DNA of 64,000 bases from Aptenodytes patagonicus (taxonomy: Eukaryota; Chordata; Aves; Sphenisciformes; Spheniscidae), in assembly GCF_965638725.1 (NCBI RefSeq), contig NC_134970.1, positions 4,221,001 through 4,285,000 on the forward strand, written 5' to 3'. Both the position numbers and the translations under genes were made by a program. The notes below the pieces were generated by a model that was given only the letters and a program-made list of their open reading frames with translations, had not been told where the DNA came from and made no database searches. This document shows positions 27,296-39,700 of the stretch, piece after piece (the stretch's first letter is position 1; each line of letters starts with the position of its first letter).

Positions 27296-29654
27296 TTTTT
27301 TCTTCTCTTAAAAAAAAAGAAAGAATAGAAAAAAGGCGAGTGAGGCTTTTAGGAGGTTAATAAACCGACCTGTTGCCAAGTTGGATATGTGCATGGAAGG
27401 GGGGAGTTGAGGGTTTTAATCCCAGTTTTTGATAAATAGAAGACATTCTAGTCATAATAAAACGTGTTTTACACTTGAGGGGGGGAATAAGGGGGAGAAA
27501 AAAAGGAAAGTTTTGGCCAGGCACTGCAAGCTCCTGAGCCCAAACAATGAGGTTAAGAAACATAACTGTAACGCATTAGTAAATTGACAATGAAATTGCA
27601 GTTACTTCACTGGCTCTTTATTAAATAAACACAGCCTGAAATGGACCTGTCTGCCCCGGAGGTATTTGTATAGGGTTCATATTACTAACTCAACACTGCT
27701 GCTAAGGCACTCTCAGGCACTGCACACCCTGGAGTGCAAACACATTCCAGAGCAGACCCTGCAAGGTGGGGCCGACCTTGCTTTTCCCCTTGTCACTTTT
27801 TCCTTTTCTTTTAGACCCCAGATTTTATAGCCACTGGCTGCTACCATGACATTTTATCCCCAGTCACGGCTCCTTTCAGGACCAATTGAGAGAACGGCGT
27901 GCGTGAATACACGTGCTAAGAGCACGCTTGTGGACTAGCTCTCTCCCAAACACTGTGCCCCTCTTCCTGCCTCACTCTTGCCCCTGAAAAAAGGTCCTCC
28001 TCTCCCAGGGCTCCTTCACAGCCTGCCCCCAGCTTGTGGTGGCTGCCTCCCCCCAGCTCCCTCAGTTGTTCTGTTCCTGATCAGCAATCAGCCCTTCTCA
28101 CCTATTCACAACCTCCCCCCTCCCCCCCAAAAAAATCACGCACCCTATGACAGCATGCACAGTTCAAACCAACAGCCATTTACCCCTTGCAGCTACAACC
28201 CCAAGCAGCAAACATCACCATTTCCCACTCACTGGCTGTCATACCTCTCCCCACAAGGGCCTTTCAACAACACGTCTCCATCCCTGTCCTCATATATGTC
28301 GATCTAATCAACAGTCCTGACACCTATGCCGTAGCTTTACCCCCAACCATCCAATGCTGCAGCTACAAGTGGCAACCATAATCAACAAGAAGCTATTGCA
28401 GTTGGGGATACAGCTGCAACTCACATGCAAGGTGAAAAGCCATTTTACAAAACCTTCACCTGTAGTTCTAGCTAACCATTGATACATACTAGCCCAGCCA
28501 AATCCCAGTCCCACTCACACAGGCAAGCTCGGGTAATCCATCCCCGCACACATGCACACATTGGAGACAATAGGAACTTCAGCATGTTCAGCACCTTGCA
28601 AGGCCTTGAACAGCTGCCAATGTCCTTTGGAGATGCGCCAAACCAGTTCATAAGATGTGAATGATAGAGATTCTCAGCAGCCCATGGGGTCTGTAGCGGG
28701 CTGTGCTACTGTTGGCTTGCATGGTCATGACACGCTTTTCCCCTTGTTCTAAGACATACCTCCTGTGGAGTCAGGTTTTCTCAGTGAGGAATTCTATTCC
28801 TGTCTGCAAGTAGAGTGAAAGTGCTCTGCTCTTCTTTCATATGTGACCAAAACAAAAAGAAGCAGCGGGTTAAGTATTTTCTCGCTCCCACTGTCATCAA
28901 GGGCTTTATAGGAAAACATCAGACTCTCACAAAGGTAAAATACAGAGATAGGACCTAACGAATCATGTAGAACAGAGAATTTACCTGTCACTAATTCCAC
29001 CCAACTAGTCTTCACCTAGACTTGAAATTTCCCCAGCTACTCAAGGCTCACGTTTCCAAACCTTCATGCAGAAGAGAAGTCTGATGTGATGAGAAAGTGC
29101 ACCAAAATTCAATTTTTCCAGAGCAATTTCTTCAACACCTTCTACACAAACCTGAGCCTTGGAACAAGAGCAAGGCCACCCAGCACTTGCTGAGCAGCCT
29201 TCATGCGTGTTCCTGCAGAGAGCAGCTGAAGTCAAGTGGATGAAGAGAAAGCAGGAAGCAGAGATGCAGCCACTGATGGGAATTTTAGTAACGTGGAAGA
29301 AGAGATGGACATTTTGCAAACATGTCTCACTGACACAGAAGACAGCAGACAAAGGCCACTGTAAAAGCACAGTACAATAAGATGGTGTGGCTTTACTAAA
29401 TCTAAGTGCCAAAGACAAGGGTAGGGATTGTTTGCAGCGCACTTACAGATGGGTGTAGGGACCACTGGATAGTGATGATTTGGGCCCCTCTTCTTTGTCC
29501 CTTCTCTTCAGGTGCCAAACTGCATTAAAATCCATCAGGATCAAGCTCACACTATTTTCTTAGTCATCCTGTTTTTTCCATATGAGCAAATGGTGGTGTT
29601 GGCACATCTAGCCTTTGGAAAAGCTTACCAAGGGGGGGAGAGGCAGCAAATTCT

Positions 29655-29845
29655 CAAATTGTTTGGGATCCTTAAAGCAAGACTGGATGTCTCTCCCTAA
29701 GAGACAATGCCCTAGCTCCACCAGGGACTGCTTGGAGTGTGCAGGAGCAATGGGTGGAAATCCCTGGCCGGCCGTATACAGGAGGTCAGCCCAGCCACTC
29801 CGAGGGATTCCATCCGACCTTGCAGCTGAACGTGAAATCACATCT
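29655..29845 (+). repeat. CR1 LINE 3' end, diverged, sense
   Basis: The blocks GACTGGATGTCTCTCC and TACAGGAGGTCAGCCCAG with a following decayed CCTTGCAGCTG-type end match the CR1 3' tail known from turtles, crocodilians and birds. Only the 3' part is present. Confidence 0.55.
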
Positions 29846-31238
29846 CCTGCCTTGCCAAAAGCAGTTTTAATTTTGTAAGGGAGTGAAAGGGAGAGCTTTC
29901 CACTGAGTTCTTTCATTCATATAGACTGGTGGATTTTTCACCTTCTCCCCCCCACCCCCAGCCTGAAGCCTCCAAGTTTCCCTCTGGAAATTCCATCCTG
30001 GGATGGTTTTCTCTTTGAGTTACCTTTTGCAGACTCCTCAGGTGCAACCCAAAGGCCTCCAGGGGCCAGGATTGAAAAGCTCTGCAAATTTAAGTGGATG
30101 CAAATAGGAAGGTGCCCTGTTCATACATTCGAGTTGCCTTTGACAGGAGTCTCTTGGACAGGAGTCAACCTTGGCTGTGGATGGGAGGGAAGGTCTTTCA
30201 GAGAAGATGGCTCTGCCCTATGGTGCTACTTGTTCACAGAGATATCGTTGAAATAAAAACTAAGAGTAAAGCAGTACCGTATGTATCCAAAGATTGTTTA
30301 AAGCATACAAATGTTGCACAAGGGTCCTGAAAGCCTCACCTTCCCACTACTAACAACACAGCAATTGCCAGAGTCAGGGAGCTGGAGCCAGCGAGCCTAA
30401 TATTCTTTTCCAAAGGCATGATGTTCGGACCAGCTATGGCAAGTGGCAGTAACATGGCAGCATCAGCCTCAGCTTTCTTGTTAGGTTACCTTAACTAAAG
30501 CAACATCCATCACTGGTGGCCAACTTGTGAGCCTCCAGCAATAAAACCAAGAGTTGAAACAGCTTGGGAAATATCTCCTCCTTCCACAAATAGAAACATG
30601 GAGCACCTGGGTTTATTGCTCACCTTGTGCAGCTCCCAGTCTTGGCAACATGCATAGCAGGTCCACAGGACACGGGGGCTAACCAGCTCTTTAAAGGGGT
30701 TCCAACCTTTTCCTAACTGGGATAGGGTGAAGAGCTCCACTGTAAGAAACTCTTATCCTTTGTGGGTAAGTCGTAAGAGAGAGAGATTGTAAGACACACT
30801 TTACGGTGAGTTACACCAGTCACTTCTTGGAGTTACCCTCTTTCCCCGTCCATCCAGGTGGTTTTACACATCCTCTATTCCTCACAGTGGTTTGTCCCTG
30901 CTTTCCGAAAGCCCCCACCTTCCCCTTACCCATTTTCTAGGCATTCACTTGACATCTGGTAGAGAGGGATATAAGCCACTCTGCAATGAAATCTTACCCT
31001 GTCTCTTTTTCCAGCCTGTCTGACAGAGACCAAGTCAGCTGTGGGCCTCACCAACAATTTTAAACAAAACCCCACAATCCAGCAGGTCAGGCCATTTTAG
31101 CATATGTACCTTTTATTTGTAGCGGACTGTTAATAATTAAGTGATGCCTTTCATACAGACATTTACAATAATTTAACCTTGCCCTTGCTGTGTAATTTAT
31201 TCTTTGCAGAAGCCAATAAAAATAAAGGCCCCATATTT

Positions 31239-31300
31239 CCTCTCTCTCTCTCTCTCTCATTCTCTGTACATATATATAAATATATATACACACATATATC
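31239..31300. repeat. TC-repeat followed by TA-rich repeat
   Basis: A (TC)n run of about 19 bases is followed within 10 bases by a TATATA/ATATAAATATATA tract. Confidence 0.9.
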
Positions 31301-34300
31301 CAGAATAGTGTAATAGGTTTCACATATTGTTCCATAGGTATCATTAGGGTAACAGAGCCAAGTGTCTCAGTTCATATGACTCTCTTTATAGGTGCTTTAT
31401 AATCCACATAAAATTGAGTTTACGTTTCCTCTCTATCCACTGATTCTAAAACAAGATGAGGAAGGGTTCTCTCACGCTCTCTTTCTTTTTTCCTTCTTAG
31501 TTCTGGTCCTCACCGCACCAAATTCAAAATTTGCCATTGGTGGTAAAGATGAATCTTTAAAGAACCCAACAATTACCAAAGTGGACATCACTTACAAGCC
31601 ATCTCTTGTAATATCTTACCTCTGACCATGACAAGTATTAAAGGCTCCAGGAAAAACATTTGAGCAATGCCCAAAGTAGACAAGTATCAAATCCTGCCTG
31701 CCCAGGAAGGAAAATCCTTCTTAAGTTTGTGAGTGAGTCATTACTCCTGTTTCTAAAGCCACAGAACAGAGAACCCAGCAGGTAAGTGGAATAGGAGCAA
31801 GGGAAGGGACTAAAACCAGAGATTTATTTCCTCTCCAAAAAAAAAGAAAGGAAAAAAAGCACAGGACAAGAAAAAGAGCCAAAGCTAGTACAATTGGCTT
31901 CACTTCCACAGAAAGTCCTAAAGAGGCTACACAGAGAAACAAAAGAAAAATATTTTCCCCTAAAGAAACATCAGTAAAAACACATTTATTAAAGCACAAA
32001 AAATTCCATAACACTTAAGAGACCTGATGCTCTGGAAAGTGCAGGGCTGACCGCTGTGCATAAGCCAGCGAGGCTGAGGAGACACGGCCGTGTGCCCGTG
32101 CAGACTGGCTGCTCCAGCAAGGAAGAGCTGGAGAGTCTGGTTTGCGAGTCTACCCACTCCACATACAACCAGGGCGACCAGCACAGCCCAGCTTGGCTGG
32201 ATCCAGGCAGCTATGGAAAGGGGCCTACAACCTCAGCTGGACTATTCTTGTGCTCTGAAAGTAAAGATCAGCTTTACTGTCCTTCCTGAGGTCTAACCTA
32301 CTCTTAAAAAGCTCCTGCATTAGATATTCCACCTTTTTAAAGGCAACTGTGCCATGCAATTAAGACACTCAGGCTATGTTGGAGAGGCCGAGACACAAAC
32401 ACGATGGATCTTCTAGCACACGTGGCCTAGAACCTATGCGTCACATAGGGGACATGCTTCCCCCATGCCATACACCCATGTTAATGCTGCAAAAAGTTTC
32501 CATTCAATCCCAGCCACAGCTTTTTTCCAGGGTCCTTTAGAGCAGCAGCTCCTAAGGGACATGAAAGCATGTCCGTATTGTTATTGTTGTTATTATTCAC
32601 CGGTGTGGCGGGGGGAGAAAGGGGCAGGGACAACACAGCTACTGGTCCCTGGTGCGTGGTCAGCTTGCGGCGCACGGCTGTTTGGTCCATATGAGGTGAT
32701 GGAAAACTTTCCCTAGCATCAGGTGTTGCTGCTGAGTGTGAGCTGCTCCAGTTACACTCTCAGCAAGTGTTATAAACACACAGGCACAATCTAAATATTT
32801 ATGGCACGTGAAATCTCCCGTCTGCTGTTCTTCAGCAGAGAGAGAAGAGAGGAGGGAGGGTGGGAGGGTGAATTAAGAGGTGATTATTGTGCAGGGCCTG
32901 TAAAAATCAAAATATGGAATCAAGATGTATTCAGTCCCCAGGAATGGTCACCACAGAGAGGAGCCAGGTGTCAGCTCCCTGACATTGATCTAAGAGGTTT
33001 GCCACAGACTGGGGTCAGCTGGTTCAATCCACGGCTGGGGGAAAGCACTCGGTTTCCACTGGCTGAAACACTGCTATTTTACACCAGATGGAAATATGGC
33101 CCTGGTTTCATGGTCTCCCTTTTCCTCTCAAGCACCTCCTAAGAGACTGATTGCTTCAGCTCGTAAAACCTTTCTGGGGCTGTGAAGGAGTAGAGCAGGC
33201 TGGGAAATTATTTCTCTGCTCTTAACAAAAATTATAATAGAATTTGTTTTCTTATTCTTTCTATTTTTGCTCAAATCTCTGGTGGTTTTGTTAAAGGCTG
33301 AAAAAAGAAAAAAAAAACAACAAAAAAAGAGACCCCCCAGACTGGGGAAGTTCAATGTGTTTTGTAACAACTGCCCATTGATCCAACCTGTGAAGCACTG
33401 GGTATCTGAAGGTGATAGGATTGTCTTGCCAGAAAGGAGAAGCGGAGCTGCTTCAGGAGAAATGCTCCACTTAGCAAAGCTTGGGAAGTTAGCATTGATT
33501 GAAAAGGCCCCACCAACAGAAATCCTGTCTGCACTGGTCTCTGGTGCTAGCAAATGCCATTTCAGCCCATTTCACCACCATGGCAGAATCAAGGACAAGG
33601 TGTTTACAGATGCACACATAAATTTGGTTGGGTAGCTGGACAGCCAACCAACAATCTCCTCCAGGTCATCATAGAGACCTGACAAGGAGAACAGATTGCA
33701 AATACATTTTCAGGACCATAACACACTACAATTCCCAAGGATGCGTCTGCCCCCAGACGAAGGACGTGGAGGGTGAGAGCATCATCCTCTCTGATAACAT
33801 AAATTCAACCGGGAACACTGACCCATGACTGGCTTGAGCAGACAACCCCTGTGGAAGACTGCCTGGAGAGCAGGCAGACAAGCTCTTAAGGTGCTGCCCA
33901 GACTCCTACTTCAGATTTTGCACTATTATTAGAAGAAAAAGACAATACAGAGGGCAGCTCCTCTGCTGCAAAGTGCTTTTTCTTTACACTGGTGTTAAGA
34001 CATTGACAGTGTTAGTTACTGCATTGGTGGCTCTGACTGAAGACTTGGCAATGTCCAGCTGGAAATAAAGCAAGTCCTTCCTCCATGTGTTGGAGCTGCC
34101 ACTTGCTGTGTTCCAGTAGACCCATTGATTTCTATCAGGAAGGGTGACACCAAAGAGTGATAGTTTTCTATCTTCTGATGACTTTGGTTTCTGGCTGCCA
34201 GAAATCTAAGAGAACCAGCACATGGGAATTTGTATACTGCTCTGTTTTCAAGGGAATGTGTTCAGTTAAGGTGGGGCCCCCAAAGTTATTTTTAGCTCAG

Positions 34301-35436
34301 CACAAATAACGGAGCAGAAGGCTTTGACGTTTTTCCTGAATGAGTCCCAGGACCAAATTAAAAAATCTAGGCTATTTAAGCTCTGATCGGGAATTTATAC
34401 AACCTTTCACCTTGCTTTGTGCTGGCACTGGTGAGTTCGAGCACAGGCTGGTGACAGGAATGGGAGGATCAGCAGGAAGAAACGCATGGGATACGGTTCA
34501 AGTGAGCCATACCAATTGAGACCTCATTTTTCTGGACAAAATATGGGCTCAGTTTCTTCTCAGATCTGCTCTGCAAAGTTGCTGAACAGCAACTCTTGAC
34601 TTCAAGGAAGTATTCTGGTGCCTCAAAGGGCTGACGGCTCGCTGTTGCCAAATTGGAGTAAACAAGCCAATTTCCACGTCCCCCAGAACTGCAAGCACGT
34701 CGATAATCACTCAGGAGAAAGTTTAAGTGGAGCCGGGCCTTAGTAATAACAAAGCCAGGGCACGTTCTAGTTGGCACACCCAGATGGATGTTTACACTCA
34801 CACCCACGGAGGCGCCAACCCCAATCTCCTTCCATTGCAATGACAGGCCTGACTTTGCAGAGCTTCCAAAGGCATAACACCTCCTGCCCTGCAGAGGAAT
34901 TTTATTCCCAGAAGGCTGAGAACATTTTCCATAGGAATCTGCCGTTGAGAAAGGTGCTATTTTCCATGTTTCAAATACGCAAAGTGAGACATCATCTACT
35001 GCTTATGCTCCATAAGCCACACACCATCTCTGTCAAAAGCTGGAACAAAGGTACTGACTTCAGCGGACTTCTTACGGCCTCACCAGGGTTGCCTGTCAGT
35101 GAGACAAGGGGTAGCTTTTGAATGCCTCTTATTATATATTTCCAGGGTCTCTCATTTAAGCCTCTCTACAATCAACCCAGGAAAACAAAGTACCTTCCTC
35201 TAGGGACAGCTCAGCTGACTGCACAGCCAAAGGTAAAGCTACTGTGGACATTTAGAAGCCTCTATGCTACCCCATGTCTGAGCTCAAATCTCAAAAGCCC
35301 AAAATCTCCAGCTCAAACTAATAGACACATCTGCCAACAACTTGTTTTAATTTTTTGGAACTACTCTATAGATTATTTCATTGCCAAGAAAAAGAAGAGA
35401 TATTTATGATGGTGACTGAAAAGCCTTGATATTCCA

Positions 35437-35514
35437 AGTCAGATCCTCAGTGGTGTAAACTGGAGCTGCTCCAGTGTGTCAAGGGGACGCTGCCAATTTA
35501 CACAGGTTGAATTG
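35437..35514. repeat. Sauropsid palindromic interspersed element
   Basis: The left arm has AGATCCTCAGTGGTGTAAAC and the right arm CCAATTTACACAGGTTGA, which pair as an imperfect inverted repeat around a short centre. I recall this type ('CAGATCCTCAGCTGGTGTAAA') as frequent in turtle and crocodilian DNA. It is MITE-like, with no coding capacity. Confidence 0.4.
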
Positions 35515-36751
35515 GCTCTCTAGTTTTACCTGCCTGGCTCTCTAGCACACATGTACAATTAAAGGTAGCTTATTGAGGTACTATATGAATATATGCCACT
35601 CTTTCCTCTTGAGTCATCCAGTTGGAAAAGAAATATAAGGACGCACATGCAGAAGTAAAACCAGACATTTGCTCCTACCTTGAACTTAGAGGTAGCTGGT
35701 ATCGCAGCTTTAGCATGAAAATGGCAACTGAAAGCTGGACGGACAGAGAATGCCTGCTGATGCAGTGTCAGGTAGTTTCCTTGAAGGCACTGGGTCTGTC
35801 CTGTAAACCAGGGGGGGGAAAAAGTATCTTTAGTTTGTAATAGGGTTGTGAGTGTTAAAAACAGGTAAGACAGGGAGGTGTTTCAATACCAAAGCAACAG
35901 GAGCATGGGGGAGTTCTAGAGATACAGAGAACATATGCTTAACATTCAGCAGGTGCTTAGGTTTATATGAAGTGCAGCTCAATGAATTTTCTAACTTTCC
36001 TGTCCTGAGGTTCTTCATGAACAAAGTTTCCCCAGGTGGGTCTCATTCAGAATCAGGGCCTTATTTAACATCAGGGAGGTTCTTTTGATCTGTCAGTCTC
36101 CTGGTTTTCATTATGACTGAGACATCTTTTTGAGAAGGTTAAGGAAATGTGTATTAAATAATGGCCTTTATTCTTAGTCTTGGGAATTAAAAAAGTAGTA
36201 TGTAGTCAACAGAAAATATACGTTCATTATGACATTATGCAACTGAGGACCTTCCTGAAGGTGTGCACCAAACATATACCAGACTGCGGTACTAGCAAAC
36301 ACATATACCAGTAACTTTACTCATGGCAATAGTCTCCATTATCTTAAACTACTCGCACTGGTAAAGTGACTCCCATGATTGAGAGTGCTGCAGGATTGGG
36401 CCCTGTGTACTCTACACAGCATTTTTTAAAATGTAAATGTATCTAATCCCTTAAAAAAATGTAAACCAGTTGTGACCTCCTGGCATCCCGTGAGTTTAAT
36501 GGGGAGTTTTGTCTGCACAAGGAATGATTCCTTTGTTAGATCGGAACATGCTGAATTTAATCTCAGAATGAATTTTTATGGCCAAGACATAACCCACCCT
36601 TGAAAAGAAAGAGAGTTTATAATGGAAAGGCTGACACAATCTGAATTATAGAGCTATAAATGACAGCACTTTAATCATTCAATTAAAGTGACCAATCACT
36701 TCCAACAAAGGGGTGCTTGAGCCAAAGCTATTGTAGCAGGTGGAAGGATCC

Positions 36752-36787
36752 TCCATTGACTTCAGAGGTCTTTGGATCAGGCCCAGA
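36752..36787. repeat. Fragment of a sauropsid interspersed element
   Basis: CCATTGACTTCAGAGG followed by TTTGGATCAGGCCC is a familiar end of short sauropsid repeats. Only this end is recognisable. Confidence 0.3.
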
Positions 36788-39700
36788 TTGTTCATGGATG
36801 TCAACTATTTTATATTCATTTCAATCCTTATTCAGCTAGATATTTAAACACATGCTAAATATTTATTGTTTGTGTAACCTGGAACTAATCTCAAGTTTCA
36901 AATTAGGCCTGGGTGTAACTATTTTGCCAACTGGTACTCAGATGAGCTAGTTTAAAGAGGCTCTTACTTTAATTTGATATCATATTTTACTTAGCTTTTT
37001 GGTGTTACCCTGATTGCTTTAATGCAGTCGTCACCTTTTGTTAAAGCACATATTGACACTGCAGTGCAGTGATTTTAATTGTGTGGATTTAAAAAAAAAA
37101 AAAACAAACAACACCTCTCCAGTTATTTGGGGTTTCATTTTCATTTTTTTCATGTTTGGGGAAGAAGAAAAGACACAGGAAAAAAAGAGAGAAAATGGAA
37201 CGTTGAAAATGATAGGGTTTCAGGAAAAAAATATTTTTGGCAATGAAATCAGGAAAAGCAGCAGGGTTTTTGAATAGTGAAGCTCACCAACTAAGCCAGG
37301 GAAAAAAAACTGAACTGAGCTCTGAAACTTTACCTTCCTTTAATTATACAGGTGACATTTCAGACATTTAGTCTGGGTTTTTTGCATCTGCATATTGAAA
37401 ACACCCTTTTAAAAATACTTTAAAAAATAGCTGCTACAGAACATTTATTTAGCGAAAAGTAAATCTTATAAAAATTCAATTGCAAAGTAGTTAAGGTATT
37501 TGAATTTTTTTTAAAGAAGAAGAATCCCAAGAAAGAAAGTATTTGATGGCTAATAATCTCATTTCAATATAATAGGACCTTTCTTTTGCAAAGAGCAAGA
37601 CAGGTTAAAAGATATAATTATGACTTTGCAAACTCTCCCAAGTGCTACGAGATCATCTGACAGTTCTGATCCCAGGCTCAGCTCTCAAAGGGGAAAAGTC
37701 TTTGTCTAGTTAGAGAGTTAAAGAGACAGGATCCCTATTCCACCCTCTGCCTACATTGCAATTTAACTGTCAAAAAAATCCAAGCTGCAAAATTGTCTTA
37801 TTCCAACACAGCGCAAGAAAAGAGAGAGAGGTTTGAAACTGACCTGTCAAAAGCACCCTGTTTAAAAATGTATAATATATTTTAAATATTTTTTTCCAGA
37901 GGTACTTAAAGGTTAAAGATGTGCCAAAGAAGTAGGATGGATTTTTTTTTCCCCTTCACTAAAGCTTTTTAAAACAATTAAAACAAAAAAAATCATTTCA
38001 AAATTAGGGATCATCAGTGTAAAAAATCCCCTGAAGATCAAGAGGAACACATTAGAATCACATTAATTCTGATTAAAAAAAAAGAGAATAAATCCCCTTT
38101 TTCAATGGAAAGAGAAACTTCGAGGACATTTAAATGGTGTTTTCATTGTCAGAATTTACAAGAAGATGGAGCAGTGTCTGGAAGAGATGAAGACCAAGGC
38201 AAGCACCGAGCCACGAGGAAAGATACAGAGGCTGCTGTTGACAGTCCGTCCTGGATATTCGTGGGCTCTTTAAAGCTTTGCTTTTTTTAATGTTTCAAAA
38301 TAGTGAAAGAAGGAGGGGAAAATATTTTTCCCAAGTAACCAAACAAAAGAAGCCATTTCTTAAGGGGGGTTTCCAAGGAGCCACAAACAAACAATTCCAA
38401 ATCATTTTTTTACCAAATATAGATGGCAAACAGACAGCTAGACGTGACCAAAGGCTTTTACACAGTGCCACCCGCGTGGCATTTTGCAGTACCATGAGCA
38501 CGTGGCGTCGCACCAAAGCAGATCCAATTTGTTGTACTACAGCAGCACTTCCCTCGCCCAGGACTGCCTCAACAGGATCAGGCCCCTGAAGTGTGTTAGC
38601 AAACCCAGTGGGAGCCTGGGGGCTGCAGAAATGCCAGACTGGGATCTGTAAGCATGTGAGCTGTGTGTTTATCTCTTAGAGCATTCAATGCATTCCCCTA
38701 AGCAGGGAGCAGAGGCCAAATTTCCCTATTATTCATCTTACTGCAAGTCAGGAGTGAGCCCCTCATAAATCGGGAGTCAATTCCTCAGAGACAACAGTTT
38801 CCCCACCCAACAGAAACCAAGTGAGAGTGTGTTCGGGTCCGTTCATCCACCTCCATCAAGCCCCAGCAAACACCTCAACAAATTGGAGCAACTGAGAGGG
38901 CTCACACACCAGCAGCCTCTTTGTAGCCTTTATTTGCTGCAGGGGGGGGCTTGTCCTCCAAGGAGCCAGTTGGGTTTTCCTCCCTCCTAATCAGTAAATT
39001 GTAACCTGCTCCTTCCCATATGTGGCTTGACTAACGGTCCTGCCGTATGTCTGGCAGGGCCACAGGCCAAGCTGTTTCACACACGTGATTGCATGCACTT
39101 GGCGTGAAGGGGGAGCCGAGGGACAGGCAGAGCCATGGGTGAGAGATTTGTAGCTTTTGGACAAAAGGGTTGCAAAATAACATCCTTCCCTGTCCCTCTT
39201 TGGCATTTTAGATCTTTCCCATAAATGAGTCCTCTCCCAGATGGGAGATGGGTCCTAAGCCCACCAAGAAAAATGGGAATCTCATTTGGGCTCTGCAGCT
39301 GGTCCTTCTAACCAAAGGCTGACAGGGAGGGGTACCAGCCTGCCTTATCCTCAAAGTCACAAGGTAAAATCTTTCTAGGACTGAGAGCCAAAGGACACTA
39401 CCTCAGGGAGTTCCCCAAGTCATAGGAGGAGATCAAAATAGTCCCAACTGAATAGCGCTTGCAGGCAGACTTGCATTGCCTGCACGAGGGCCATGCAGCT
39501 AGGCTGATGCCATAGACTTTAAAGCGCTTTGAAACAGACACGTATTCATTTAGATTTATACAAACACCAGGGCCATAGGCTCCAGGCATCCTTGGCGCAC
39601 CCAATAAATACACCCTCAATGGTATCAGTACAATCCAAGATAACGGCACCAGCAAGACAAGTGGCATAAAAATCAACCTACCCCCCCACTGCTCCCCCTG

